DNA of 7,521 nucleotides from an uncultured Clostridia bacterium. Lineage in GTDB: Bacteria; Bacillota; Clostridia; Christensenellales; Aristaeellaceae. A model generated the notes under the pieces. That model did not search any database. It was not told the origin of the DNA and was given only the letters and a program-made list of their open reading frames with translations. The DNA lies in contig CAMOUF010000131.1 in the NCBI GenBank assembly GCA_946626395.1, positions 1 through 7,521 on the forward strand. Reading direction: 5' to 3'. A program made the position numbers and the translations under genes. Every line of letters begins with the position of its first letter. Position 1 is the stretch's first letter. Positions 1 through 5,377 of the stretch are shown one piece after another.

Positions 1-242
1 GAACTCACCCCAAACCGGATTGCTCCTTTTACCCCTGCGCCATGCGACGCTGTGGTCTTATGCGGTATTAGCACCTGTTTCCAAGTGTTATTCCCCTGTC
101 TGGGACAGATTGCTCACGCGTTACTCACCCGTCCGCCACTCGAATCATCCAATAGCAAGCTACCAAATGATCCTCGTTCGACTTGCATGTGTTAAGCACG
201 CCGCCAGCGTTCGTCCTGAGCCAGGATCAACCTCTTGTGTTT
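1..242 (-). rRNA. rrs: 16S ribosomal RNA, 5' part (gene runs off left edge)
   Basis: Read on the minus strand, the block contains the near-universal 16S opening (GATCCTGGCTCAG, then ACGAACGCTGGCGGCGTGC, then the TTAACACATGCAAGTCGA segment), the V1 hairpin (about 125-180), GTGGCGGACGGGTGAGTAAC, and the start of V2. Aligning GATC with E. coli positions 15-18 puts the mature 5' end near 242. The window covers roughly the first 240 nt of about 1500, so the gene is partial only because of the window. The V1/V2 sequence is of Clostridia type. One oddity is that the usual AGAGTTTGATC reads AGAGGTTGATC here. The exact 5' end is inferred from the alignment. Confidence 0.96.
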
Positions 243-466
243 AATCCTTTAACTTGCGATCTCTGGTTCCGCTCTCATTTCGCTTCCTGCTTACTCAGCC
301 TTCCGGCCTTTCTTCTCGCTACTCTCTGAGCTGCCACGTCACAAGTCAAAACTCATTTCAGAATTAACTGTCGTTTCTATCAATCTCTCTGTATCGTTTT
401 CAAGATTCCTGCGCTCCGCTCCTCCGTTCCGCCTCTCGGCTTCCCTCCGGGGCTTCCCTTGAGCGC
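243..466 (-). other. 16S rRNA leader (5' external transcribed spacer)
   Basis: This stretch lies between the predicted transcription start (about 466) and the mature 16S 5' end (about 242) and shows no supportable protein gene. Its promoter-proximal part has inverted arms GAGCGC (461-466) and GCGCTC (411-416) that could form a hairpin at the very start of the transcript. Between them the heptamer GGAAGCC occurs twice on the transcribed strand. A boxA-like element follows at 396-405. A leader of about 225 nt is normal for a bacterial rRNA operon. The pre-16S processing stem cannot be tested because its partner lies beyond the 16S 3' end, outside the window. Confidence 0.75.
396..405 (-). promoter_or_regulatory. 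Possible boxA-like antitermination element in rRNA leader
   Basis: The transcribed strand reads TCTTGAAAAC, similar to the CTTTGAAAAC element in Bacillota rRNA leaders and, more distantly, to E. coli boxA (TGCTCTTTAACA). In rRNA operons boxA recruits NusB/S10 to prevent premature termination. The position, about 60-70 nt after the predicted transcription start and upstream of the mature 16S, is suitable. The match is short and no clear boxB hairpin stands directly before it. Confidence 0.35.
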
Positions 467-472
467 TCGATT

Positions 473-502
473 AGAATACCACAATCTCCCCGCTATTGTC
501 AA
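473..502 (-). promoter_or_regulatory. rRNA operon promoter (sigma-A type)
   Basis: On the minus strand the -35 is a perfect TTGACA (502-497) and the -10 is TATTCT (478-473), separated by 18 bp. The predicted transcription start is near 466. A run of A-tracts lies directly upstream (507-543) as an UP-like element. Strong near-consensus promoters with A-rich upstream DNA are typical of rrn operons, and the 16S gene begins about 225 nt downstream. This is the only good promoter match seen in the gap. Confidence 0.87.
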
Positions 503-506
503 CACC

Positions 507-543
507 TTTTTTGAAACTTTTTTGCCTTTTTTTGCGGTTTTTT
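507..543 (-). promoter_or_regulatory. Phased A-tracts / UP-like element upstream of rRNA promoter
   Basis: Four uninterrupted A-tracts on the transcribed strand (T-tracts on the plus strand) lie at 507-512, 518-523, 527-533 and 538-543. Their centres are about 11, 9.5 and 10.5 bp apart, close to one helical turn. Phased A-tracts give intrinsic curvature, and A-rich DNA just upstream of -35 is the usual contact site of the RNA polymerase alpha C-terminal domains. The nearest tract ends 4 bp from the -35 box. The function is inferred from position and phasing. Confidence 0.7.
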
Positions 544-595
544 CCCGTTCCTGAACGTTCGGGACTCCTTTCAGCGCAATCGGTATCCACTTATG

Positions 596-633
596 CCGAA
601 CATTCAACGCTTGAATAGGATGTGAATGTTCGG
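596..633. repeat. Perfect 11-bp inverted repeat in non-coding DNA
   Basis: CCGAACATTCA (596-606) and TGAATGTTCGG (623-633) are exact reverse complements separated by 16 nt. A third copy with one change, TGAACGTTCGG, lies at 552-562. No T-run follows, so this is not an intrinsic terminator. The left arm can also pair in a smaller hairpin, ATTCAA-CGC-TTGAAT (602-616), which excludes the larger one. It may be an operator-like site or a remnant of a dispersed repeat. The role is unknown. Confidence 0.6.
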
Positions 634-682
634 ATTTGCGAAGAACAAGTGTTTGCATTTCTTGATTATTCCAAAGCACAGG

Positions 683-722
683 AGATTCTTCGCGGCCGGA
701 CACGCTCAGAATGACACCGGCC
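683..722. repeat. Hairpin-forming REP-like interspersed repeat
   Basis: The plus strand carries AGATTCTTCGCG (683-694) followed by CGCTCAGAATGACA (703-716), an imperfect palindrome able to fold as a hairpin. The pairing of AGATTCTTCG with CGCTCAGAATGACA is, from memory, a motif seen in short intergenic repeats dispersed across many bacterial genomes. An overlapping second inverted pair, GGCCGG (694-699) and CCGGCC (717-722), adds further folding potential. It lies in non-coding DNA just beyond the SIMPL terminator. Family membership rests on recollection and was not searched. Confidence 0.5.
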
Positions 723-733
723 GTTGACTGAGC

Positions 734-773
734 AAAAAAGAAAACCCCCTGCTTGCTATTTGGGCAAGCAAGG
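734..773 (-). terminator. Intrinsic terminator after the SIMPL gene
   Basis: On the minus strand CCTTGCTTGC (773-764) pairs with GCAAGCAGGG (756-747) in a 10-bp stem with one G-U pair and a 7-nt loop. Two further G residues and a T-rich tract (744-734, TTTTCTTTTTT) follow. It starts 23 bp after the SIMPL stop codon and so ends the sigma / anti-sigma / SIMPL transcript. It should also insulate the downstream rRNA promoter from read-through. Confidence 0.9.
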
Positions 774-796
774 AGCTTTCAGCCATTTTTTATTCT

Positions 797-1525
797 TTAT
801 TGAAATTCGTATTCCAACGTCACTTCAGCGCTGACGGTAATATCACCGCCGGTAATAACCGTATCCGCAGCGGCAGACTTGGCTTCCAGGGCGAAGGAGT
901 TGGTCAGGCCATACACGTCCCGGGAATAAGCGGTAGTATTCGGCGTGGCGTTCATGGAAACCAGGCTGCCCAGCTGCACGCCTGCCGCGGCAGCCAATAC
1001 TTTAGCCTTTTGCATGGCGTCCTCCACAGCGCGGGTGAGGGCTTTTTGGTACGCTTCATTCTGATGGGTGGAGGAGAAGGTGATGCCGTAGGTGGTGTTG
1101 GCCCCCGCGTCCATCGCGGCGTCCAGCACCTTGCCGATCATGGACATATCATGGAGGGTAACCGACACATTGTTCTGCACCCGGTAATACTGCACCATCT
1201 GATCCCTGCCGCCGGGTTCGGAAGCAGGCTGATACTCTATTTCATTACTCACGTTAAACTGGCTGGTAATGATATCCTTATCCTCCACGCCCACCTGGTG
1301 CAGGGCGTCCAGCACAGCGGCCATGAGTTCGGCATTTTCCTTCTGGGCTTCCTTCACCGTCAGCTTCCGGGTGTTCACGCCGATTTGGATGGTAGCGGTA
1401 TCCGCCGCCAGGGACACCACCGCATTGCCAGTCACATGGATCAAACGCTGGTTTTCCTCTCCCAAAGCAGGCGCGGCGCACAGGAGCACAAGCACAGCCA
1501 AGGCCAAAGCAATATTCTTTTTCAT
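797..1525 (-). CDS. Exported SIMPL-domain (DUF541) protein
   Basis: A 242-residue protein. Residues 1-22 form a Sec signal peptide: Lys-Lys, a hydrophobic core, and probable cleavage near Ala-Leu-Gly before Glu-Glu. The rest, about 27-240, matches the SIMPL/DUF541 family (related to E. coli YggE and BP26), including a conserved middle section YRVQNNVSVTLHD...GKVLDAAMDAGANTTYGITF at about 114-150. Family members are periplasmic or surface proteins, often oligomeric and tied to oxidative or envelope stress; their biochemistry is poorly defined. Cys16 sits in VLLC, which lacks the small residue before Cys needed for a lipobox, so secretion rather than lipidation is likely. The ATG lies 4 bp after the anti-sigma stop, with AAAGGA (1542-1537) upstream overlapping the end of that gene. 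It is the last gene before the terminator. Confidence 0.9.
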   Translation of the reverse strand: MKKNIALALAVLVLLCAAPALGEENQRLIHVTGNAVVSLAADTATIQIGVNTRKLTVKEAQKENAELMAAVLDALHQVGVEDKDIITSQFNVSNEIEYQPASEPGGRDQMVQYYRVQNNVSVTLHDMSMIGKVLDAAMDAGANTTYGITFSSTHQNEAYQKALTRAVEDAMQKAKVLAAAAGVQLGSLVSMNATPNTTAYSRDVYGLTNSFALEAKSAAADTVITGGDITVSAEVTLEYEFQ

Positions 1526-1529
1526 GGTA

Positions 1530-2765
1530 TCACTGATCCTTTCTTGCAGTTTTTTTGTTCTTTTTAATGGATTTTACGATCAGCCTGATCACCAGCACAG
1601 CCGCGCCCACGGCCAGCAGCCAGGGCAGAGCGGAAATGAGGAAGATCACCATATCCTCCAGGAATTCGGCTCCCGCTTTCAGAGAATCCTGGAAGCCGGC
1701 GGCGATCCGCTGGCCCAGCGTGACCTTCACCAGCTCGGTGACCTTGACTTCCCGAACGGTGGCGCGGACGGTGCTGTATTCCACCTTGCCATCGTAGGAA
1801 CGAAGCTGGGAGGTATACCGGTCGATATAATACTGGGCGTCGGCAATGGCGGATTCAATTTCGATCAGGTCGGACACCTTCACCGCGGTGCCCAGCATGT
1901 TTTGCAGCCGTTCCAGCTTTTTCTGCTGGGTTTCCAGGCGGGTTTTGATGTCGTAATAGCTTTCGCTTACATCCTGCAGTTCCTGGGTCATGGCGGTCAC
2001 ATTGCCGATGCCCTCCACGCCGCTGAGGAATTCATCCAGCCGCCCGGCGGGAATGCGCAGGGTGAGGGAGGCGGAGCGGGTTTGCCCGCTGGAAGCGTCG
2101 CCGCTGGCGGACAGGTATTCCACCCGGCCGCCTGCCTCCGCCGCCAGGGCCTGGAGGCGGGCAAGGTCATCATCGTAATGGTCGGTTTTGATGGTGAAGC
2201 TGGCGTTGCGGATGATTTTTTCCTGAGGCGCTTCCCCCGCTTCGGGAGCTTCCGCGCTGGCATAATCATCCATTTCAGATTCCATGGCTTCCATGGGCGC
2301 TTCCATGGCGTCGGCGAGCATGAAATTGGCCGCGCCTGTATCGGCTGTTCTCTGATACGCGCCCAGGCCAAGGGCCGCCGTTTCCGACGCCGAGACGGCT
2401 TTTGCGTTCCAGGTTCCCGCGGACGCGTTCTGGGTGCGATTGGGCATCTGATCCCGGCTGAGCAGGGTGCCGCCCACCACGAACACCAGCGCGGCGGCCA
2501 CGGCAATCCACTTTTTCCAGGCAAACGCTTTTGTTTTCTTTTCTTCCATTTTTTCTTCCTCCCGAATCCTTTGCTTCCAGGCGGAGGAAAAGCCCTCGGG
2601 TACTTCGATCTCCTCTTCCATCCGCTTTAGATCCTGGCGAAGGGCCCACCTTGCGGCGCACTCCGGACACGCCGCGGCGTGGTCCCGCATCCGGGCCGCT
2701 TCCTCCGGAGAAAGGGCGCCGGACACCTCCGCGCTGAGAAGAGAAGAAAATTCTTTGCAATCCAT
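1530..2765 (-). CDS. Membrane anti-sigma factor: zf-HC2 zinc finger fused to DUF4349
   Basis: A 411-residue protein. Residues 1-50 are a zf-HC2 anti-sigma domain with Cys3 and the zinc motif His29-x3-Cys33-x2-Cys36, which in this family binds and inhibits the cognate ECF sigma factor in the cytoplasm. A transmembrane helix at about 84-102 is followed by an extracytoplasmic low-complexity, methionine-rich acidic linker (about 145-182). DUF4349 follows at about 184-340 (RNASFTIKT; ASLTLRIPAGRLDEFL; a coiled-coil-like segment at 262-322; YSTVRATVREV). A second membrane helix spans about 371-398, with a basic cytoplasmic tail. The start is set by AGAGGAGG (2780-2773), 7 nt before the ATG. The gene begins 22 bp after the sigma gene, the standard sigma/anti-sigma arrangement. 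The signal it senses is unknown. Confidence 0.9.
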   Translation of the reverse strand: MDCKEFSSLLSAEVSGALSPEEAARMRDHAAACPECAARWALRQDLKRMEEEIEVPEGFSSAWKQRIREEEKMEEKKTKAFAWKKWIAVAAALVFVVGGTLLSRDQMPNRTQNASAGTWNAKAVSASETAALGLGAYQRTADTGAANFMLADAMEAPMEAMESEMDDYASAEAPEAGEAPQEKIIRNASFTIKTDHYDDDLARLQALAAEAGGRVEYLSASGDASSGQTRSASLTLRIPAGRLDEFLSGVEGIGNVTAMTQELQDVSESYYDIKTRLETQQKKLERLQNMLGTAVKVSDLIEIESAIADAQYYIDRYTSQLRSYDGKVEYSTVRATVREVKVTELVKVTLGQRIAAGFQDSLKAGAEFLEDMVIFLISALPWLLAVGAAVLVIRLIVKSIKKNKKTARKDQ

Positions 2766-2780
2766 CTTTTCGCCTCCTCT
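2766..2780 (-). promoter_or_regulatory. Strong ribosome binding site of the anti-sigma gene
   Basis: AGAGGAGG at 2780-2773 lies 7 nt before the ATG, within the 22-bp gap after the sigma stop codon. It fixes the anti-sigma start and suggests the two proteins are made at comparable levels from one message. Confidence 0.8.
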
Positions 2781-2787
2781 CGATTTC

Positions 2788-3348
2788 TTAGACGGAATCA
2801 GAAGAAAAAAGTTCCGAAGATTTTTGAAGAATTTCAGATAATTTATTCCGCGCCCGGCTGACCCGGCTTTTTACCGTGCCCAGGGGCAGGCCCAGGGCTT
2901 CGGCGATGGCATCGTATTCCATGCCCTCCAGATCCCGCAGCACGATCACCGCCCGCATATCATCGGGCAATTGACGCAGTCCTTCTTGCAGCAGGCGCAT
3001 TCGCTCCTTCTGCTCCAGCCGGGCATAAGCGGTGGGCGCGGTGTCCGGCGGGTCAAAGCCCGCATCCTCCCGCAGGGCGTCCAGGGACGCGGCGGGACGG
3101 CGCTTTCTCAGCGCATCCAGGCACGCATTCACGGCGATGCGGGTGATCCAGGTGGAAAAGGAAGCGTCCCTGCGGAAGGAGGAAAACGCCCGGAAGGCCC
3201 GCAACATGGTTTCCTGGGCGCAGTCCTGGGCATCCTCCCGGTTTCCCACCATATGGAAGCAAACGGCATACACCCGGCGTTCATTCTCCTGCGCCAGGCG
3301 CTCGAACTGCTCCCGCTCCTGACGTCGGGAAAACAGCTTGATTTCCAT
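2788..3348 (-). CDS. ECF-family RNA polymerase sigma factor
   Basis: A 186-residue group 4 (ECF) sigma-70 factor that directs RNA polymerase to a stress regulon. Region 2 spans about 12-83, including DAQDCAQETMLRAFRAFSSF and STWITRIAVNACLDALRKR (core binding and -10 recognition). A short linker of about 84-110 leads to region 4 at about 111-172 (LPDDMRAVIVLRDLEGMEYDAI, then the helix-turn-helix AEALGLPLGTVKSRVSRARNKL, which reads the -35). Regions 1 and 3 are absent, as expected. An in-frame ATG at 3369 would add seven residues, but AAAGGAGG (3362-3355) sits 6 nt before the ATG at 3348 and inside that extension, so 3348 is preferred. It is followed directly by its anti-sigma factor. It resembles SigW/RpoE-type factors, but the exact ECF subgroup cannot be assigned by eye. 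Confidence 0.94.
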   Translation of the reverse strand: MEIKLFSRRQEREQFERLAQENERRVYAVCFHMVGNREDAQDCAQETMLRAFRAFSSFRRDASFSTWITRIAVNACLDALRKRRPAASLDALREDAGFDPPDTAPTAYARLEQKERMRLLQEGLRQLPDDMRAVIVLRDLEGMEYDAIAEALGLPLGTVKSRVSRARNKLSEILQKSSELFSSDSV

Positions 3349-3362
3349 GTCCCGCCTCCTTT
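3349..3362 (-). promoter_or_regulatory. Ribosome binding site that decides the sigma start
   Basis: AAAGGAGG at 3362-3355 is placed 6 nt before the ATG at 3348. The upstream in-frame ATG at 3369 has no comparable site, and using it would place this motif inside the coding sequence. The shorter start is therefore favoured. Confidence 0.8.
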
Positions 3363-3394
3363 CAAGCATATCTCTATCGCAAGTAAGGATTGAC

Positions 3395-3456
3395 GAGTGA
3401 GGCGTTAATGGTTTAATATGCGCAAACTATTAACTCCTCACTCCTAACTCCTCACT
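3395..3456. repeat. Imperfect inverted repeat with 14-bp tandem repeat before the sigma gene
   Basis: Arms 3395-3414 and 3424-3443 are 20 bp each and match at 18 of 20 positions as reverse complements, around a 9-nt loop (3415-3423). The right arm runs into a tandem duplication: TAACTCCTCACT occurs at 3431-3442 and again at 3445-3456, a 14-bp period. No T-run follows on either strand, so it is not a standard intrinsic terminator. The pattern suggests a small dispersed (MITE- or REP-like) repeat inserted between the two gene modules, or an RNA hairpin that sets their relative expression. It fills about half of the 118-bp gap. Confidence 0.7.
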
Positions 3457-3466
3457 GTTTTCATGG

Positions 3467-5359
3467 TCACGACCCGCCGTTATTCCCGCTGTGGATGCCG
3501 ATGCGCACCACGCGGCTGTTTTCCAGGTAATAACTCAAGGTCACAGTGAGGGAGTCCTGACGGATATAGCTGTAGTCGATACGGTCGCTGAAGGCGCTCA
3601 GGTGGTACATCATGGCGTACTTTCTGTTTTGGTCGTCGTGGTACAAGCTGCGGCTGCCGTCCTGGTTATGCACCATGCCCAAATCCCGGTACAGGGAAGT
3701 AACGTCCGTTTCGCTCATGCCGATTTTTGTTTTCCGGGGGCCGTTGATGGCGCCGCTGCTGGTTTCAAAGGAATAGATCACATAGCCCTTTTCCGTCATA
3801 TAGAACCGGGCCTCGCCCCAATCGTAGGTCAGCAGGATGGCGTCGCCGTCAATGGTGTCATCCTGGATTTCCCTTTGCTCCCGGGGAGAGCCGAACTTGC
3901 GCATAAAATCATCCAGATCGGTGACCATGATGGTGAATTCATTGAAGTTGTCGGATTCCGAGAAATAGAGCCTGAAGGATTGCTTGATTTCGTAGGTGCG
4001 CTCCATCACGTTGCTCACCTTGCCAAAGCCGTTCACCGCGATGGCCTTGACCATGGATTTGCCGGGAGGCAGCAGCACGGATTCGCCGGTGTAGATAGGC
4101 GAATTGGAGGTGGGCGTCTGGCTGTCCAGGGTATAATAGATGGTAATATCCTTGAGCTTGGACAGGATAGCGGATTCCTGGTCCGTTCTGCGGTCGCCCT
4201 TCTGCTCCAGCAGCACTTCATCCTCCGTGGGGATATATTTGAGCCAAATGCGCTGGCGCTTTTCGTAAACGCCGGGGGCCAGGCTGGCGTAAGGCGCGGT
4301 GGGACGGGTGATGCTGATGGAATAGGTGATGCGCATTTCATCGCTGACCAGGTCACTGGACACGGCCACGGCCCGCACCACATGGATGCCCTCTCCCAGA
4401 TGGATGGGCTCGGTATAGAGGATGCCGTCCTCCGGCAGCTGGCCTTCGTCGCTTAACACATAATAGATTTCATAGCCCTCGGGGGACATGAGCTCCACAT
4501 CCTGCTCGAATTTCCGGGAGCCCGCCTCCTGGCTGGCGGTGGGGGTGGCGGGCAGCAGGGTTTCCCGCTCCCGGCGGAAATAATTATCGCCGGTTTTCTC
4601 ATAGGCCAGCTTCAGCAGCGCTGCCAGCTCCATCCGGCGGTCCTGGCTTTCCATGAGTCGGGCCACCTGGCGGTACACCTCGGGATCGTTTTCGGCAATG
4701 GTGGAATACAGCTGCACGTAAACCGCCTCCGCGTCGGCGGGGCGTCCGGCCGCTTCATAGGCGTCGGCCAGCTGGAACAGGCGGTTATAGATATCCTCCC
4801 GCTCCGGCTCCTGGGCATAGGCCTTTTCAAAGGTGGCCACGCTGCGGTCCAGGTATCCCTGATCCAGCAATTCCTGCCCATAGGTCCACAGGGCGGTGGC
4901 GTTGGCCTCCCGGCCCATGCGGGCCAGGATCAATTGTCCCGGATCGGTAAACCGGAAAAAGGCAAACGCGCCCACCCCCGCCACGATCAGCACGCCCAGG
5001 AGCACCGTGCCCAGCAAGGCCCAATTGATCATTCCCCGATGGCCCCGGCGGCCCTTGAGCTGCCGCTCCCGGCCGGAGGGACGCGCCCCCATTTTCATGG
5101 GCTGGGCGCCGTTTTTCGGGGCCACGGGCCGCATGCCTTCGCTGCCTGCCCTGCGGCGGGCGTAGTCTGCGCCGTAGGCGTCCGGCGGATTATCCACGGG
5201 CATTTGGCTGCCCTGCTTGTCCTCCCGGGGCCGGTCCGGCCGACCCTGACGGCGGGCAGCCAGGCCCGTTTCCCGGGTACGGGTGGCCAACTGCGTTCCG
5301 CACTGGGGACACACCATGGACCCGTCCGGCACAAAATTGCCGCAATGCTCACAAATCAC
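3467..5359 (-). CDS. Zinc-ribbon membrane protein with TPR-like region and chitobiase-like domains
   Basis: A 630-residue protein of unknown function. Residues 2-24 are a zinc ribbon (Cys3, Cys6, Cys17, Cys20 as two CxxC pairs). A basic, proline/arginine-rich disordered stretch follows (about 25-110), then one transmembrane helix (about 112-137). Outside the membrane come TPR-like helices (about 153-260) and two beta-sandwich units of the chitobiase C-terminal type (CHB_HEX_C). The second is clearer (about 354-457: ITIYYTLDSQTP, PIYTGESV, VKAIAVNGFGKVS); the first spans about 285-349. The C-terminal 170 residues are beta-rich and unrecognised; KIGMSETDVTSLYRDLG there recalls SmpA/BamE-like lipoproteins. 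A TTG at 5362 is possible, but GAGGTGA (5370-5364) suits the GTG at 5359 better. It begins 18 bp after the HEAT-like gene. The domains suggest a surface scaffold or carbohydrate-contacting protein; no catalytic site was seen. Confidence 0.85.
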   Translation of the reverse strand: MICEHCGNFVPDGSMVCPQCGTQLATRTRETGLAARRQGRPDRPREDKQGSQMPVDNPPDAYGADYARRRAGSEGMRPVAPKNGAQPMKMGARPSGRERQLKGRRGHRGMINWALLGTVLLGVLIVAGVGAFAFFRFTDPGQLILARMGREANATALWTYGQELLDQGYLDRSVATFEKAYAQEPEREDIYNRLFQLADAYEAAGRPADAEAVYVQLYSTIAENDPEVYRQVARLMESQDRRMELAALLKLAYEKTGDNYFRRERETLLPATPTASQEAGSRKFEQDVELMSPEGYEIYYVLSDEGQLPEDGILYTEPIHLGEGIHVVRAVAVSSDLVSDEMRITYSISITRPTAPYASLAPGVYEKRQRIWLKYIPTEDEVLLEQKGDRRTDQESAILSKLKDITIYYTLDSQTPTSNSPIYTGESVLLPPGKSMVKAIAVNGFGKVSNVMERTYEIKQSFRLYFSESDNFNEFTIMVTDLDDFMRKFGSPREQREIQDDTIDGDAILLTYDWGEARFYMTEKGYVIYSFETSSGAINGPRKTKIGMSETDVTSLYRDLGMVHNQDGSRSLYHDDQNRKYAMMYHLSAFSDRIDYSYIRQDSLTVTLSYYLENSRVVRIGIHSGNNGGS

Positions 5360-5370
5360 CAAATCACCTC
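5357..5370 (-). promoter_or_regulatory. Ribosome binding site and GTG start of the zinc-ribbon protein gene
   Basis: GAGGTGA (5370-5364) matches the distal part of the AAGGAGGTGA consensus. From its GAGG core the spacing is 7 nt to the GTG at 5359-5357 but only 4 nt to the TTG at 5362. The GTG start also gives the N-terminus Met-Ile-Cys-x-x-Cys, which is usual for zinc-ribbon proteins. The call changes the protein by one residue only. Confidence 0.6.
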
Positions 5371-5377
5371 ACGGGGT

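Noticed and set aside
20..244. Plus-strand open frame of 74 codons across the 16S rRNA gene
   Set aside because: It is antisense to conserved rRNA sequence; spurious frames of this kind are common over 16S genes.
552..562. LexA/DinR box in the GAACGTTC sequence
   Set aside because: The Gram-positive SOS box needs a 4-nt spacer between GAAC and GTTC; here the halves are directly joined.
380..703. Minus-strand open frame of 107 codons over the rRNA promoter region
   Set aside because: It starts with GTG inside the REP-like repeat, has no ribosome binding site, runs through the A-tracts, promoter and leader, and its translation is low-complexity and basic with no family resemblance.
1477..1525. 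Lipoprotein signal in the SIMPL protein (Cys16)
   Set aside because: The residue before Cys is Leu instead of Gly, Ala or Ser, and a normal signal peptidase I site lies a few residues later.
1269..2630. Plus-strand open frame of 453 codons opposite the SIMPL and anti-sigma genes
   Set aside because: It is antisense to two well-supported domain proteins; its His/Gly/Gln-rich translation is typical of the opposite strand of GC-rich genes.
3395..3443. Intrinsic terminator between the zinc-ribbon gene and the sigma gene
   Set aside because: The hairpin is long, but no T-run follows on either strand and the stem has internal mismatches.
3491..4456. Plus-strand open frame of 321 codons opposite the chitobiase-like domains
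   Set aside because: It is antisense shadow of a recognised domain protein, with no start signal or family match.
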